A DNA stretch of 64,000 bases, from contig JAQUVX010000001.1 of assembly GCA_028693165.1 (NCBI GenBank), positions 1-64,000 on the forward strand, given 5' to 3'. The position numbers and the translations under genes were made by a program. Below, piece after piece: positions 15,530 through 22,599 of the stretch. The notes beneath the pieces are model-generated. The model was not told the origin of the DNA, did not search any database, and saw only the letters and a list, made by a program, of their open reading frames with translations. Within the stretch, counting starts at the first letter, position 1; the number at the start of each line of letters is the position of its first letter. This DNA is from Lachnospiraceae bacterium (GTDB lineage Bacteria > Bacillota > Clostridia > Lachnospirales > Lachnospiraceae).

Positions 15530-16781
15530 CCTTTCCTGTGTCCGTCCCGGTTCCGGCGAACACGCCCGCATCCTCAAGTTTTGTCATAGCTCCGTTTATG
15601 AGATATAGGTCGCCGCCTTGCTCGGCGGGAATGCGGTCAAGATTTTCAAGCTCGCGGATGTCGTTTGCGGACATCCAGCCGTTCTGACGAGCCGTGGCGT
15701 AGCCCGTCATACGGGATGCATAATCGCCGCGCAAAAGACCGTCAACATTGAACTTGATAAAACGCTGCGGTTTTTCGCTTTCCGAAAGGAGAACGCGGCT
15801 CATGGACTGCTCCCATCTGACACACCAGGGATCGAGCGTGTATTTCACAAATTCGAGCGACTGTTGCTCAATATTGCTGAATGAGGATTTTTCGAGGTCG
15901 GCAAGCATATGCGGAGGGACACGGAAGATACGGGCGATTTCGTTTATCTGGAACTTCCTCGTCTCCAAAAACTGCGCTTGCTCCGGCGAGATGCCGATTG
16001 CCTGGTATTTCATACCCTCTTCAAGCACAGCAACTTTGTGCGCGTTTCCGCTCCCCTGATAGGCGCTGTTCCAACTTTCCTTCACACGCTGCGGGTCTTT
16101 GATAGTACCGGGATGCTCAAGCACACCACCGGGAGCGGCGCCGTTAGCAAAGAACTTTGCTCCGTACTCCTCGGTTGCTATAGCAAGGCCGATGGCGTTC
16201 TTTGCCATTGCAATTGGGCTGTACCCGACAAGACCGTCAAAGCCGAGACCGGGAATGTGAAGGACATCCGAGGGCGATAGGTACACCTGGCTCGTGCTGC
16301 CGATTGCCGGAGCGTCCTCCTGGGTGCGTTGGTAGAGGTAGTAAAGCTGACCTTTGGAATCTCGGTCGACCTTCATCTTGTTTGGCATGAGCGGGTAAAG
16401 AGCCACGACCTCTCCGCGCGCGTTTCGGATGACCTGTGCATAGGCGTTGCCCCACAGCAACAGATGCCCCATCAGAGTCTCGCGGAAGACGAATGAGGTC
16501 ATCTCCGGGTTCGGCTCGTCATGGAGCAGTTGATAGAGCGGGTGGGACAGGTCTTTTTCCTTGCCGCCCGAATCGTTGTATTTGTAAACATGAAGCGGCA
16601 GTCCGGCGACAGCTTCCGAAAGGATGCGGACGCACGAGTAGACTGCCGTCATCTGCATTGCCGTGTTTTCATTTACGGGCTTGCCGGAGGTCGTGCCTCC
16701 GAAAAAGAAGCTGTAGCGGTTGCCGTGCAATGCGTCCCTGGGCTTATCACGGGAACGGAACAGTCCTGTAAAAATGCTCAT
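15483..16781 (-). CDS. Portal protein, HK97 family
   Basis: A 432-residue portal protein with family phrases NTAMQMTAVYSCVRILSEAV, LHVYKYNDSGGKEKDLSHPL, MGHLLLWGNAYAQVIRNARG and ADLEKSSFSNIEQQSLEFVK. These match the phage_portal (HK97-type) family along its length. It forms the dodecameric DNA gate at one capsid vertex. It is encoded after the large terminase and before the DUF1599 gene and protease. The C-terminus (AGTGTDTGKDGENNGTENKT) is low complexity. Confidence 0.96.
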   Translation of the reverse strand: MSIFTGLFRSRDKPRDALHGNRYSFFFGGTTSGKPVNENTAMQMTAVYSCVRILSEAVAGLPLHVYKYNDSGGKEKDLSHPLYQLLHDEPNPEMTSFVFRETLMGHLLLWGNAYAQVIRNARGEVVALYPLMPNKMKVDRDSKGQLYYLYQRTQEDAPAIGSTSQVYLSPSDVLHIPGLGFDGLVGYSPIAMAKNAIGLAIATEEYGAKFFANGAAPGGVLEHPGTIKDPQRVKESWNSAYQGSGNAHKVAVLEEGMKYQAIGISPEQAQFLETRKFQINEIARIFRVPPHMLADLEKSSFSNIEQQSLEFVKYTLDPWCVRWEQSMSRVLLSESEKPQRFIKFNVDGLLRGDYASRMTGYATARQNGWMSANDIRELENLDRIPAEQGGDLYLINGAMTKLEDAGVFAGTGTDTGKDGENNGTENKTRTAR

Positions 16782-16802
16782 AAGCGATTACCTCCTTTGC
16801 GG

Positions 16803-18392
16803 TCAGAGAATAAGAAGACCCCGACCGTCATAAACGGAGTCGGGGCTTTCACAGCGGATGGCGCGGTCGAGCGCCATGATTGCGGCAACAATGCCGTCGA
16901 TTTTCTCGGTCGATTTCTCCTTGTCGGGTTTGATGTTCCCCGCAGGGTCGTTTCTCATCACGACGTTTTGAGCCATCCATCGCAGGACGGGATTGCCGCC
17001 GTGGTTGATTTCGCCGCCCATGAGGAGCTTGTATAGCTCTTTCGACGGAGGCGACATATCTTTATACCCCTGGCCGAAGGGAACGACCGTGAATCCCATG
17101 TCCTCAAGGTCTTGTACCATCTGCGTGGCGTTCCATCGGTCAAAGGCGATCTCGCGGATATTGAACTTCTCTCCAAGCTCTTCAATGAACTTTTCGATGT
17201 ATCCGTAATGCACGACGTTTCCTTCGGTCGTGTTGATGAAACCCTCGCGCTCCCAAACATCATACGGAACATGGTCGCGGCGGCATCGCAGGTCGAGCGT
17301 CTCCTCCGGCAGCCAGAAGTACGGCAAAAACACATACTTCTCACCCTCGCTCCTGGGCGGGAACACGAGAACGAAAGCGGTGATGTCCGAGGTGCTTGAC
17401 AGGTCGAGTCCGCCATAGCATTCACGCCCGTAAAGCTCCTCCACATCAATCGGCAGGTTGCCCCGCTCATAAATGTGGTCGGGAATCCAGCACACAGTCG
17501 CCGAAGTCCAGATATTGAGCCGAAGCTGCTTGAAGATGTTTTCTTCAGCCGGATTGTCGAGAGCGTTTTTGTAGGCGTCGCGCACACGCTCAATGGCAAT
17601 CGTATGCCCAAGCGAGGGATTTGCCTTATACCAATTCCGCTCGTCCGTCCAATCGTCATCCTCGGTAAGTCCGAAAACTACAGGGTAGAATGACGAGTCA
17701 AACTTCCGCTTGGAAAGAAGGTCTGTGGATTTGGTATGAAGCTCATAGCAGATACTGTTCTTGTTCGTGCCGGCCGTAGTGATGATGAAGAACAAGGGCT
17801 GTTCACGAGCATCGCCGGAACCTTTGGTCAGCACGTCGTAGAGCTTGCGGTCGGGCTGCGCGTGTATTTCATCGAACACCAGGCCGGACACGTTCAAACC
17901 GTGCTTCGTGCCTGTTTCTGCTGAAAGCACCTGGTAAAACCCGTTGTTGGAATAGTTCATTATGCGTTTGACCGCCGCCGCCACCTTCGACCTCTTGATG
18001 AGGGCGGGAGACATGAGAACCATCTGCTTGGCAACGTCAAAGACGATAGATGCCTGGTTACGGTCGCAAGCCGCGCCGTACACTTCGGCAGACGGCTCAC
18101 GGTCGGCGTAGAGCAGGTAGAGGGCAATGGCGGCCGCAAGCTCGGACTTGCCGTTCTTCTTCGGTATTTCCACATACGCCGTGCGGAACTGACGCTTGCC
18201 TTTTTCATCCACGATGCCGAAAACATCACGGACGATCTGTTCCTGCCAGGGCAGAAGCGTAAATTTTGTACCCGCCCACTTGCCTTTGGTGTGGCAGAGG
18301 TTTTCTATGAAGTTGACGGCGCGGTCGGCTTTCCGCTTGTCGTAATGGGAGGTCGGCAGCATAAAAGGCGTAGGCTCATACTTGAACGCCAT
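16803..18392 (-). CDS. Large terminase subunit (Terminase_1 type)
   Basis: A 529-residue packaging ATPase and nuclease. The ATPase part shows the family's deviant Walker A EIPKKNGKSELAAAIALYLL and Walker B SGLVFDEIHAQ. TTAGTNKNSICYELH follows as coupling motif. The C-terminal RNase-H-like nuclease shows YGGLDLSSTSDITAF (first Asp) and later Asp residues (IREIAFDRWNA, EKIDGIVAAIMALDRA). It translocates concatemeric DNA into proheads through the portal. Its ATG overlaps the small-subunit stop as TAATG. Confidence 0.97.
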   Translation of the reverse strand: MAFKYEPTPFMLPTSHYDKRKADRAVNFIENLCHTKGKWAGTKFTLLPWQEQIVRDVFGIVDEKGKRQFRTAYVEIPKKNGKSELAAAIALYLLYADREPSAEVYGAACDRNQASIVFDVAKQMVLMSPALIKRSKVAAAVKRIMNYSNNGFYQVLSAETGTKHGLNVSGLVFDEIHAQPDRKLYDVLTKGSGDAREQPLFFIITTAGTNKNSICYELHTKSTDLLSKRKFDSSFYPVVFGLTEDDDWTDERNWYKANPSLGHTIAIERVRDAYKNALDNPAEENIFKQLRLNIWTSATVCWIPDHIYERGNLPIDVEELYGRECYGGLDLSSTSDITAFVLVFPPRSEGEKYVFLPYFWLPEETLDLRCRRDHVPYDVWEREGFINTTEGNVVHYGYIEKFIEELGEKFNIREIAFDRWNATQMVQDLEDMGFTVVPFGQGYKDMSPPSKELYKLLMGGEINHGGNPVLRWMAQNVVMRNDPAGNIKPDKEKSTEKIDGIVAAIMALDRAIRCESPDSVYDGRGLLIL

Positions 18393-18865
18393 TAGTCCTC
18401 ACCTCCAAGCAGCCGCTCCATCTCATCTGCGGGGTCGACAGCGCCTTCCCCGGCGATGATGCGGCTCCGCGCGGAGGGAGTCAAACCGAACTGCTCACAG
18501 AAACGGAGCATGATTTTCATATTGGTCTGGGCAATGGATACCTGCGGCACCTGCTGAAGATAGCCATTGGGAGTCCGAACCATCGCGCCGTGCTGCGTGA
18601 TGAACTCTTCTGCTTCCTTCCATCGTGCGTATGCCTGGCAGTACCCGGCGAAGGCGGCCATATCCATTTCGGTAAGCAAGCCCATCTGTTCGAGGATTTT
18701 GCCCATTCGCCGCCATTCCTTTTTTGCCTCGGCTTCGAGCCAGGCAGGGCAGCGCGGGGCTTTACGCTCCGGCTTCGGCTCGTTCTCATTCAAAGGGCGG
18801 CGGCCGGGATTTCCCTCAAACTCCTTCAGAGCGGTGGGCTTTGGTTTCCTTCCTCGTTGTGCCAT
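18392..18865 (-). CDS. Small terminase subunit, P27 family
   Basis: A 157-residue P27-type small terminase. It opens MAQRGRKPKPTALKEFEGNP, with the hallmark GR.PKP...K...G.PG.R.L.E.EP. It continues with CPAWLEAEAKKEWRRMGKIL and ends in a conserved GLTPSARSRI motif. It selects the packaging site and loads the large subunit. The start at 18865 has AGGAGGTG six bases upstream; an in-frame ATG three codons earlier is too close to that site. Transcription reaching it must pass a UUCG-loop terminator just upstream (18899-18920), so it probably has its own or read-through control. Confidence 0.95.
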   Translation of the reverse strand: MAQRGRKPKPTALKEFEGNPGRRPLNENEPKPERKAPRCPAWLEAEAKKEWRRMGKILEQMGLLTEMDMAAFAGYCQAYARWKEAEEFITQHGAMVRTPNGYLQQVPQVSIAQTNMKIMLRFCEQFGLTPSARSRIIAGEGAVDPADEMERLLGGED

Positions 18866-18898
18866 GCAGTACACCTCCTCTCGGTGAAAATAGGCAAC

Positions 18899-18920
18899 AA
18901 AAAAGACCGCCGAAGCAGTC
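18899..18920 (-). terminator. UUCG-tetraloop terminator ahead of terminase genes
   Basis: On the minus strand GACTGC-TTCG-GCGGTC is followed by six T. It lies between the 106-residue hypothetical gene and the small terminase, marking the border between the accessory block and the packaging operon. A second hairpin, ACAGCCC-cgtcaa-GGGCTGT, is at 18945-18964. Confidence 0.75.
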
Positions 18921-18991
18921 CGTCAAAATCTATGTGTACGAGATACAGCCCCGTCAAGGGCTGTGGCTCGGCTATTCGCTTGCCTTAAAAA

Positions 18992-19312
18992 CTAAATCTT
19001 GATGACATCAAGAAACCAGCTTGCTTCTTTGTGGTATTCGCCCGTCGCGGTTTCGAGGATGCTGGAATCCTCCAAAATGTAGTGAATGCCCTTTCCGACC
19101 TTGATAAACCGAGCTTCCTCATACCCAGGAAGGTCGCAGCGAAGAACGTATGCATTTCGGCTTTCGCCGTTATAGGATTTCCCGTCCCAGCCATTGAAGG
19201 TGAAGGTAATCCGCTCGTTGGTTTTTCTAAAGGCGGCTTCAAAATCCTTACGAGTAATGGCAATGCGGTCTATCAAGTGAAACTCGTTTCTCAAGTCCCA
19301 AATGCGTTTCAT
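18992..19312 (-). CDS. Conserved-looking phage hypothetical protein
   Basis: A 106-residue protein of mixed alpha/beta character (NEFHLIDRIAITRKDFEAAF, KVGKGIHYILEDSSILETAT). No motif, signal peptide or membrane segment is visible, and I do not recognise a family. It starts two bases after the stop of the preceding 63-residue gene and ends before a terminator, so it is the last gene of the accessory block that begins with the recurrent element at 19.54 kb. Confidence 0.6.
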   Translation of the reverse strand: MKRIWDLRNEFHLIDRIAITRKDFEAAFRKTNERITFTFNGWDGKSYNGESRNAYVLRCDLPGYEEARFIKVGKGIHYILEDSSILETATGEYHKEASWFLDVIKI

Positions 19313-19313
19313 C

Positions 19314-19505
19314 TTATTTGCCCTCCTTCGCTTTGCGCTGTGCGTCGACGGTGACCTGCCATCTGCGGTCCATCTCGGTCATAAGGTCGTGGTCGCGGTT
19401 GATAAGCTCTCTTTTGCGGGGAAGGTCTGCGGTGCGAAGCTCGCTGCGGTTTTTGATTAACTCGTTCTCCATCTCTTTGTAGGTCATCGTCTTCGGGTTT
19501 TTCAT
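19314..19505 (-). CDS. Small charged hypothetical protein
   Basis: A 63-residue, highly charged, probably helical protein (MTYKEMENELIKNRSELRTA). The start at 19505 has a strong GAAGGAGGAA leader; a longer reading to 19595 would run through the recurrent promoter-like element and lacks an RBS. It is the first gene behind copy 4 of that element and overlaps transcriptionally with the 106-residue gene. Function unknown. Confidence 0.6.
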   Translation of the reverse strand: MKNPKTMTYKEMENELIKNRSELRTADLPRKRELINRDHDLMTEMDRRWQVTVDAQRKAKEGK

Positions 19506-19538
19506 GGTGTGTTCCTCCTTCGTTTTCCCTTTCGGTAT

Positions 19539-19576
19539 GTACATATTCGCTCTAAAAGGGCTGAAAGTCCAGTCAA
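19539..19576 (-). promoter_or_regulatory. Recurrent promoter-like element, copy 4 (most diverged)
   Basis: On the minus strand it reads GACTGGACT, then CCCTTTTAGAGCGAATATGTACA, shown here in two pieces: CCCTTTTAGAGCGA and ATATGTACA. It sits about 35 bases ahead of the 63-residue gene. It shares CTTTTAGAGyGA with copies at 1.6, 21.6 and 22.6 kb, and it is followed, as copy 2 is, by TACCGAAAG before the RBS. Confidence 0.55.
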
Positions 19577-19622
19577 TTCTGCGAATAATATGCACATATA
19601 TTCGAGGAAGAACCTGTGTACA

Positions 19623-19898
19623 TTATGGCTTAATGGCGTTCACATAAACGTCCTCACAGGAGCAAGATATAAGCTGACCTCCGCAGGAAGGGCATCGCTC
19701 AATGTCACAGCCCCAATGGTGGTAGTGACCGTGCAAAGCCCCGCAGTCGTGGCAACGGTCGCCCTCACGCAGTTCGGCATCGAACCAGGAGTCGCCGACC
19801 TTGCTGCGCTTATACACCTTGCCGCCGATGTGTATTTCACCGACTGAACAGCCCTCTGCCGAAAGCATCTCCCGGCCGCAGATTTCACACTTTACCAT
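19623..19898 (-). CDS. Small protein with multiple Cys pairs (zinc-binding)
   Basis: A 91-residue protein with four CxxC-type clusters: [33 protein letters not shown] and CSCED. It should bind two zinc ions. There is no catalytic motif. It overlaps the DUF4314 gene start region by 14 bases and so belongs to the amidoligase/GGCT block. It may bind nucleic acid or protein. The stop codon TAA is embedded in TAATGTACACAGG, a sequence repeated exactly after the 268-residue gene at 21.7 kb. Confidence 0.75.
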   Translation of the reverse strand: MVKCEICGREMLSAEGCSVGEIHIGGKVYKRSKVGDSWFDAELREGDRCHDCGALHGHYHHWGCDIERCPSCGGQLISCSCEDVYVNAIKP

Positions 19899-20160
19899 TT
19901 TCGTCCTCCCAAGCGTTCAGCTTGCTGTAGCGGTCAACACCGTAAACAAGGTTGAGGGAGCCGCCGTTGTCCCAATCGACGAGGATGTTCGCCATATCGT
20001 CCACGCCCCTCACCGTGCCTTTTGTGCCGATGGGCGGGGCCTGGGCATCGTCCATTTCCAGAAGGACAATCCGTGTGCCGGGCGGGAGCCGCTTGCGGAG
20101 CCGCTCGACCGTCTGCTGCCTGGTATACTCCATCATCTCATTCAGCGTCGGTTTCCTCAT
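19885..20160 (-). CDS. DUF4314 family protein
   Basis: A 91-residue protein whose C-terminal half is the DUF4314 pattern: [20 protein letters not shown], then [20 protein letters not shown] and [12 protein letters not shown]. This is an SH3-like beta barrel seen beside mobile-element genes of Clostridia; its role is unknown. The start at 20160 ([12 protein letters not shown]) has GAGGAG seven bases upstream and overlaps the GGCT gene by 23 bases. Context links it to the GGCT and amidoligase genes. Confidence 0.8.
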   Translation of the reverse strand: MRKPTLNEMMEYTRQQTVERLRKRLPPGTRIVLLEMDDAQAPPIGTKGTVRGVDDMANILVDWDNGGSLNLVYGVDRYSKLNAWEDENGKV

Positions 20161-20611
20161 CGTCATACTCCTCTCTTGAAATGGTATCCTCCAGGGCTTT
20201 GTCGAGAATGGCGGTGTCGAACCCGAACTTCTTGTAGGCATCCTCGATGCAGGTGTAGTATCGGTAGCTTGGCTCTCCGCACGGTCGGTTCTCGTGCATG
20301 ATATACACCATCGCCTTTCGTGGCTTGCCGTCGAGAAGCACCGTCACCGTCTTCTTGTAGTAGAAATGCGGGAAGCCCTCATAACGGTCAAGCCGTTCCT
20401 CGTCGAGCTTCGTAATCGCCCAAACGAGGACGGGGACTTTGTAACCCTCTGCCTTCTCGACCGTGGCATAAGCGCCCGACAGAGAGCCTTTGAATAAAAG
20501 CTGCCAGCCGTCCATTTCGGACTTACCGAGCAGTTCAGCCGTAGGGCAGCGATACGCCATTTGCTCCGTATCCATGTTGCTGCCGTAGGCTATGTAGAGT
20601 GCCTTTTTCAT
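20138..20611 (-). CDS. Gamma-glutamylcyclotransferase-like (GGCT/AIG2) protein
   Basis: A 157-residue protein opening MKKALYIAYGSNMDTEQMAY, which carries the GGCT substrate loop YGSNM. LLGKSEMDGWQLLFKG follows, and ITKLDEERLDRYEGFPHFYY holds the conserved catalytic Glu (D..EG.p..Y). The C-terminal 50 residues are an extension. The family releases 5-oxoproline from gamma-glutamyl amines. The next gene upstream on the same strand is an amidoligase, and the pairing of these two families is a known genomic theme (proposed to make and remove peptide-like tags). Its start at 20611 has AAAGGA at good spacing. Confidence 0.9.
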   Translation of the reverse strand: MKKALYIAYGSNMDTEQMAYRCPTAELLGKSEMDGWQLLFKGSLSGAYATVEKAEGYKVPVLVWAITKLDEERLDRYEGFPHFYYKKTVTVLLDGKPRKAMVYIMHENRPCGEPSYRYYTCIEDAYKKFGFDTAILDKALEDTISREEYDDEETDAE

Positions 20612-20697
20612 TTGCACCATCCTTTCCGAAGGGTGAAGACCCTTCTACCACCTCAAGACCGCCGAAGCGGTCGGGAGGGGGCCTGTGGCTATTCCCT

Positions 20698-21588
20698 TCA
20701 AGCTGCGTTTCGCCAGGCCGAGTTGCCTTCGAGGTGCTTGAGGAAGTGGAGGCGGCAGGTTTTGAACTCGTCTCCGATAAGCCCCAGGCGGAGCATCCAA
20801 CACCTGAATGCGTACTTCTCGTTGTCGGTGACCGTCCGTCTGCAGCTTGCCTTGCTCTGCGTCAAAGCCTGGTGGGTAACCGCAAGGCAAAACTGTATGT
20901 AGGCTTTAATCTCCCCTGCGTGGGTCGTGCCGTTGAAAAGTCTGAACTCGACCGTTCCCTTCGTGAAGGTGGCGTGGAGGTTCAAGCCGTGGTAGCGGCT
21001 GCGGTTGTAGTGGTCGGTTCGCCCTGTCGGGAAGTCGGCGTACCAAATGTCCGCCAGTTGACTCATGGTCTTGGGCTTTTTGCGGTTGATGGTTTCGAGG
21101 AGCCGCTCGTTGGTCTTTTTGCAGTAGCTCATCCTTGCGGGGTCGATTTCCAGGGCGCGGTAAAGGATGTCCTCCTTGCTTGCAATGATGTTCACAATGT
21201 TCCGCAGGGTTTGCGGGGTGAACCGCTCCGCTCCGACGTGGATGTGGATTCCGCAGGAGTTGTTGGCGAAAGCCCCTTTGTGCCGAAGCTGGCGGACGAT
21301 TTCCTGCAAGTCCTCGATGTCCTCGTACTGAAGGATGGGGCTGACCACTTCGCATTTGTAGTCGCTGCCGGCCATGACCCTTGCGCCGCTCTGCTTTTTC
21401 TCGGCGTTGATGCTCATGTCGCTCATGGCTTTCCAGGTTCTGCCCTTGCGGTCGGTGGCGGTGTAGGCGCTGTACCCAAGCCCTGCGTAGGTGGAGGTCG
21501 TTCCGAAGTAGGCGGCGATGGTCTCCGCAGCCTCTTTGCGGGTGATGCCCGTAAGTTCAATCTCGATTCCAAAGTTCTGATTTTTCAT
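20698..21588 (-). CDS. Amidoligase family protein
   Basis: A 296-residue protein starting MKNQNFGIEIELTGI, where GIEIEL is the glutamine-synthetase-like metal-binding strand of Amidoligase_2. Further signature parts are DYKCEVVSPIL, NNSCGIHIHVGAERF (the G.H.H motif) and TVEFRLFNGTTHAGEIKAYI (the R-F or EfR motif). These enzymes form amide bonds using ATP. The last 45 residues (DNEKYAFRCWMLRLGLIGDE and SAWRNAA) are a helical module that recurs in the 268-residue protein encoded just upstream. The gene is preceded by copy 2 of the recurrent element and followed by a GACCGC-UUCG-GCGGTC hairpin (20657-20672) before GGCT. Confidence 0.92.
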   Translation of the reverse strand: MKNQNFGIEIELTGITRKEAAETIAAYFGTTSTYAGLGYSAYTATDRKGRTWKAMSDMSINAEKKQSGARVMAGSDYKCEVVSPILQYEDIEDLQEIVRQLRHKGAFANNSCGIHIHVGAERFTPQTLRNIVNIIASKEDILYRALEIDPARMSYCKKTNERLLETINRKKPKTMSQLADIWYADFPTGRTDHYNRSRYHGLNLHATFTKGTVEFRLFNGTTHAGEIKAYIQFCLAVTHQALTQSKASCRRTVTDNEKYAFRCWMLRLGLIGDEFKTCRLHFLKHLEGNSAWRNAA

Positions 21589-21632
21589 GGTGTTTCCATC
21601 CTTTCTTGCCCAGGCTGTGTGCCTTTCGGTAC

Positions 21633-21670
21633 TGTATATATCACTCTAAAAGCACATAATAGCCAGTCTT
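21633..21670 (-). promoter_or_regulatory. Recurrent promoter-like element, copy 2
   Basis: On the minus strand: GACTGGCTATTATG, then TGCTTTTAGAGTGATATATA, then CAG, about 50 bases ahead of the amidoligase ATG. The shared core CTTTTAGAGTGATATATACA matches copies 1 and 3. It may be a promoter with an overlapping operator. Confidence 0.6.
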
Positions 21671-21728
21671 TTTTGCGATATATATCTGACAAATATTAGG
21701 ACGAAAACAAGGGGTTGCCCTGTGTACA

Positions 21729-22535
21729 TTATTCCTCTTCGGTATCCTCCGAGGGCGCAGCTTGGGCGGCTTTTCGGGCGGCGAGGCGAGCCTTGTGCTT
21801 CTCTGCGTCAGCAGGGGTTCGGAACGCTGTGTGGCCGCTCAGTCCTTCGAGCAAGGCTTTCCTCGACTCCTTACCGCCCTCGCCTGTAAAGCCCAAGCGG
21901 AGAAGCCAGGTGCGAAGATAATACTTTTCATTTTCGGGTTTCTGCTCGGTCGGCGATACTCTCGTGGCCTCTTTTGCCCTTGCCACCATGAAGGCTGAAA
22001 GCTCTGCGTAGGCTCGGTTCTTGTTCGGGTTGTCGGAAACGGGGAAGGTAAAGGTAACCTTGCCCTCTTCAAAGACGATGCCCTTCAAAGCGCCCGTGTC
22101 CGCCGACAAAGCCCCGCAGAAAGCCTCGTAGTCGGAGGGAGGGGTCGTTTCCAAAGCCTCGACAAGTGAGTCGCTCACGGCGAAGCTGTCGCGGCGTGTG
22201 ACCCTGTTGAGGAGGTACTGCTTGGCGTGGAGCGTGAACATCAGGTTCTTCAAAGCGTTCATGTCCGAGGTGTCAATCGGCACACCGATAAGCAGCTCGT
22301 CTGCGTTGTCTTCCTGGTCGATGAATCCCCGACTGGCAAGCCCCTCAATCAGAGCCTCGACTTCCTCGCTGTCGGCGCGGTCATCAAAGGATATGACGCT
22401 GTCGCGTCGGATGGTGAAATAGTCGACGGTGTAGGAGAAGCTGGGCGGCCCGTCGTACTTTGCCTCCGCACCTGTGATTTCGGCGACTGCCTTGACCAGC
22501 GCCTTGCGGTCCTGCGTGTTTGTTTTGATTTCCAT
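21729..22535 (-). CDS. 'Virulence-related' phage protein with amidoligase-like C-terminal module
   Basis: A 268-residue protein starting MEIKTNTQDRKALVKAVAEI, with AAAGGTGG upstream. This opening recalls proteins annotated only as 'virulence-related' in Clostridial mobile elements. Residues 1-140 show an alpha/beta fold with tandem halves (FTIRRDSVISFDDRADSEEV). Residues about 195-245 (ENEKYYLRTWLLRLGFTGEG and LLEGLSGHTAFRTPADAEKH) match the tail of the amidoligase encoded next. The extreme C-terminus is a low-complexity Ala/Glu stretch. It lacks the EIEL metal site, so it is probably not an amidoligase itself; it may be a partner or carrier. It sits behind copy 3 of the recurrent element. 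Confidence 0.75.
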   Translation of the reverse strand: MEIKTNTQDRKALVKAVAEITGAEAKYDGPPSFSYTVDYFTIRRDSVISFDDRADSEEVEALIEGLASRGFIDQEDNADELLIGVPIDTSDMNALKNLMFTLHAKQYLLNRVTRRDSFAVSDSLVEALETTPPSDYEAFCGALSADTGALKGIVFEEGKVTFTFPVSDNPNKNRAYAELSAFMVARAKEATRVSPTEQKPENEKYYLRTWLLRLGFTGEGGKESRKALLEGLSGHTAFRTPADAEKHKARLAARKAAQAAPSEDTEEE

Positions 22536-22560
22536 GTGGATACCACCTTTCTTTTTGGTA

Positions 22561-22599
22561 GTCACATATATCACTCTGAAAGGCTCATAAGTCAAGTCA
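22561..22599 (-). promoter_or_regulatory. Recurrent promoter-like element, copy 3
   Basis: On the minus strand: GACTTGACTTATGAGCC followed by TTTCAGAGTGATATATGTGA, about 26 bases ahead of the 268-residue gene. It overlaps the last codons and stop of the cytosine methyltransferase (22592), so the element lies partly inside that gene. Confidence 0.55.
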
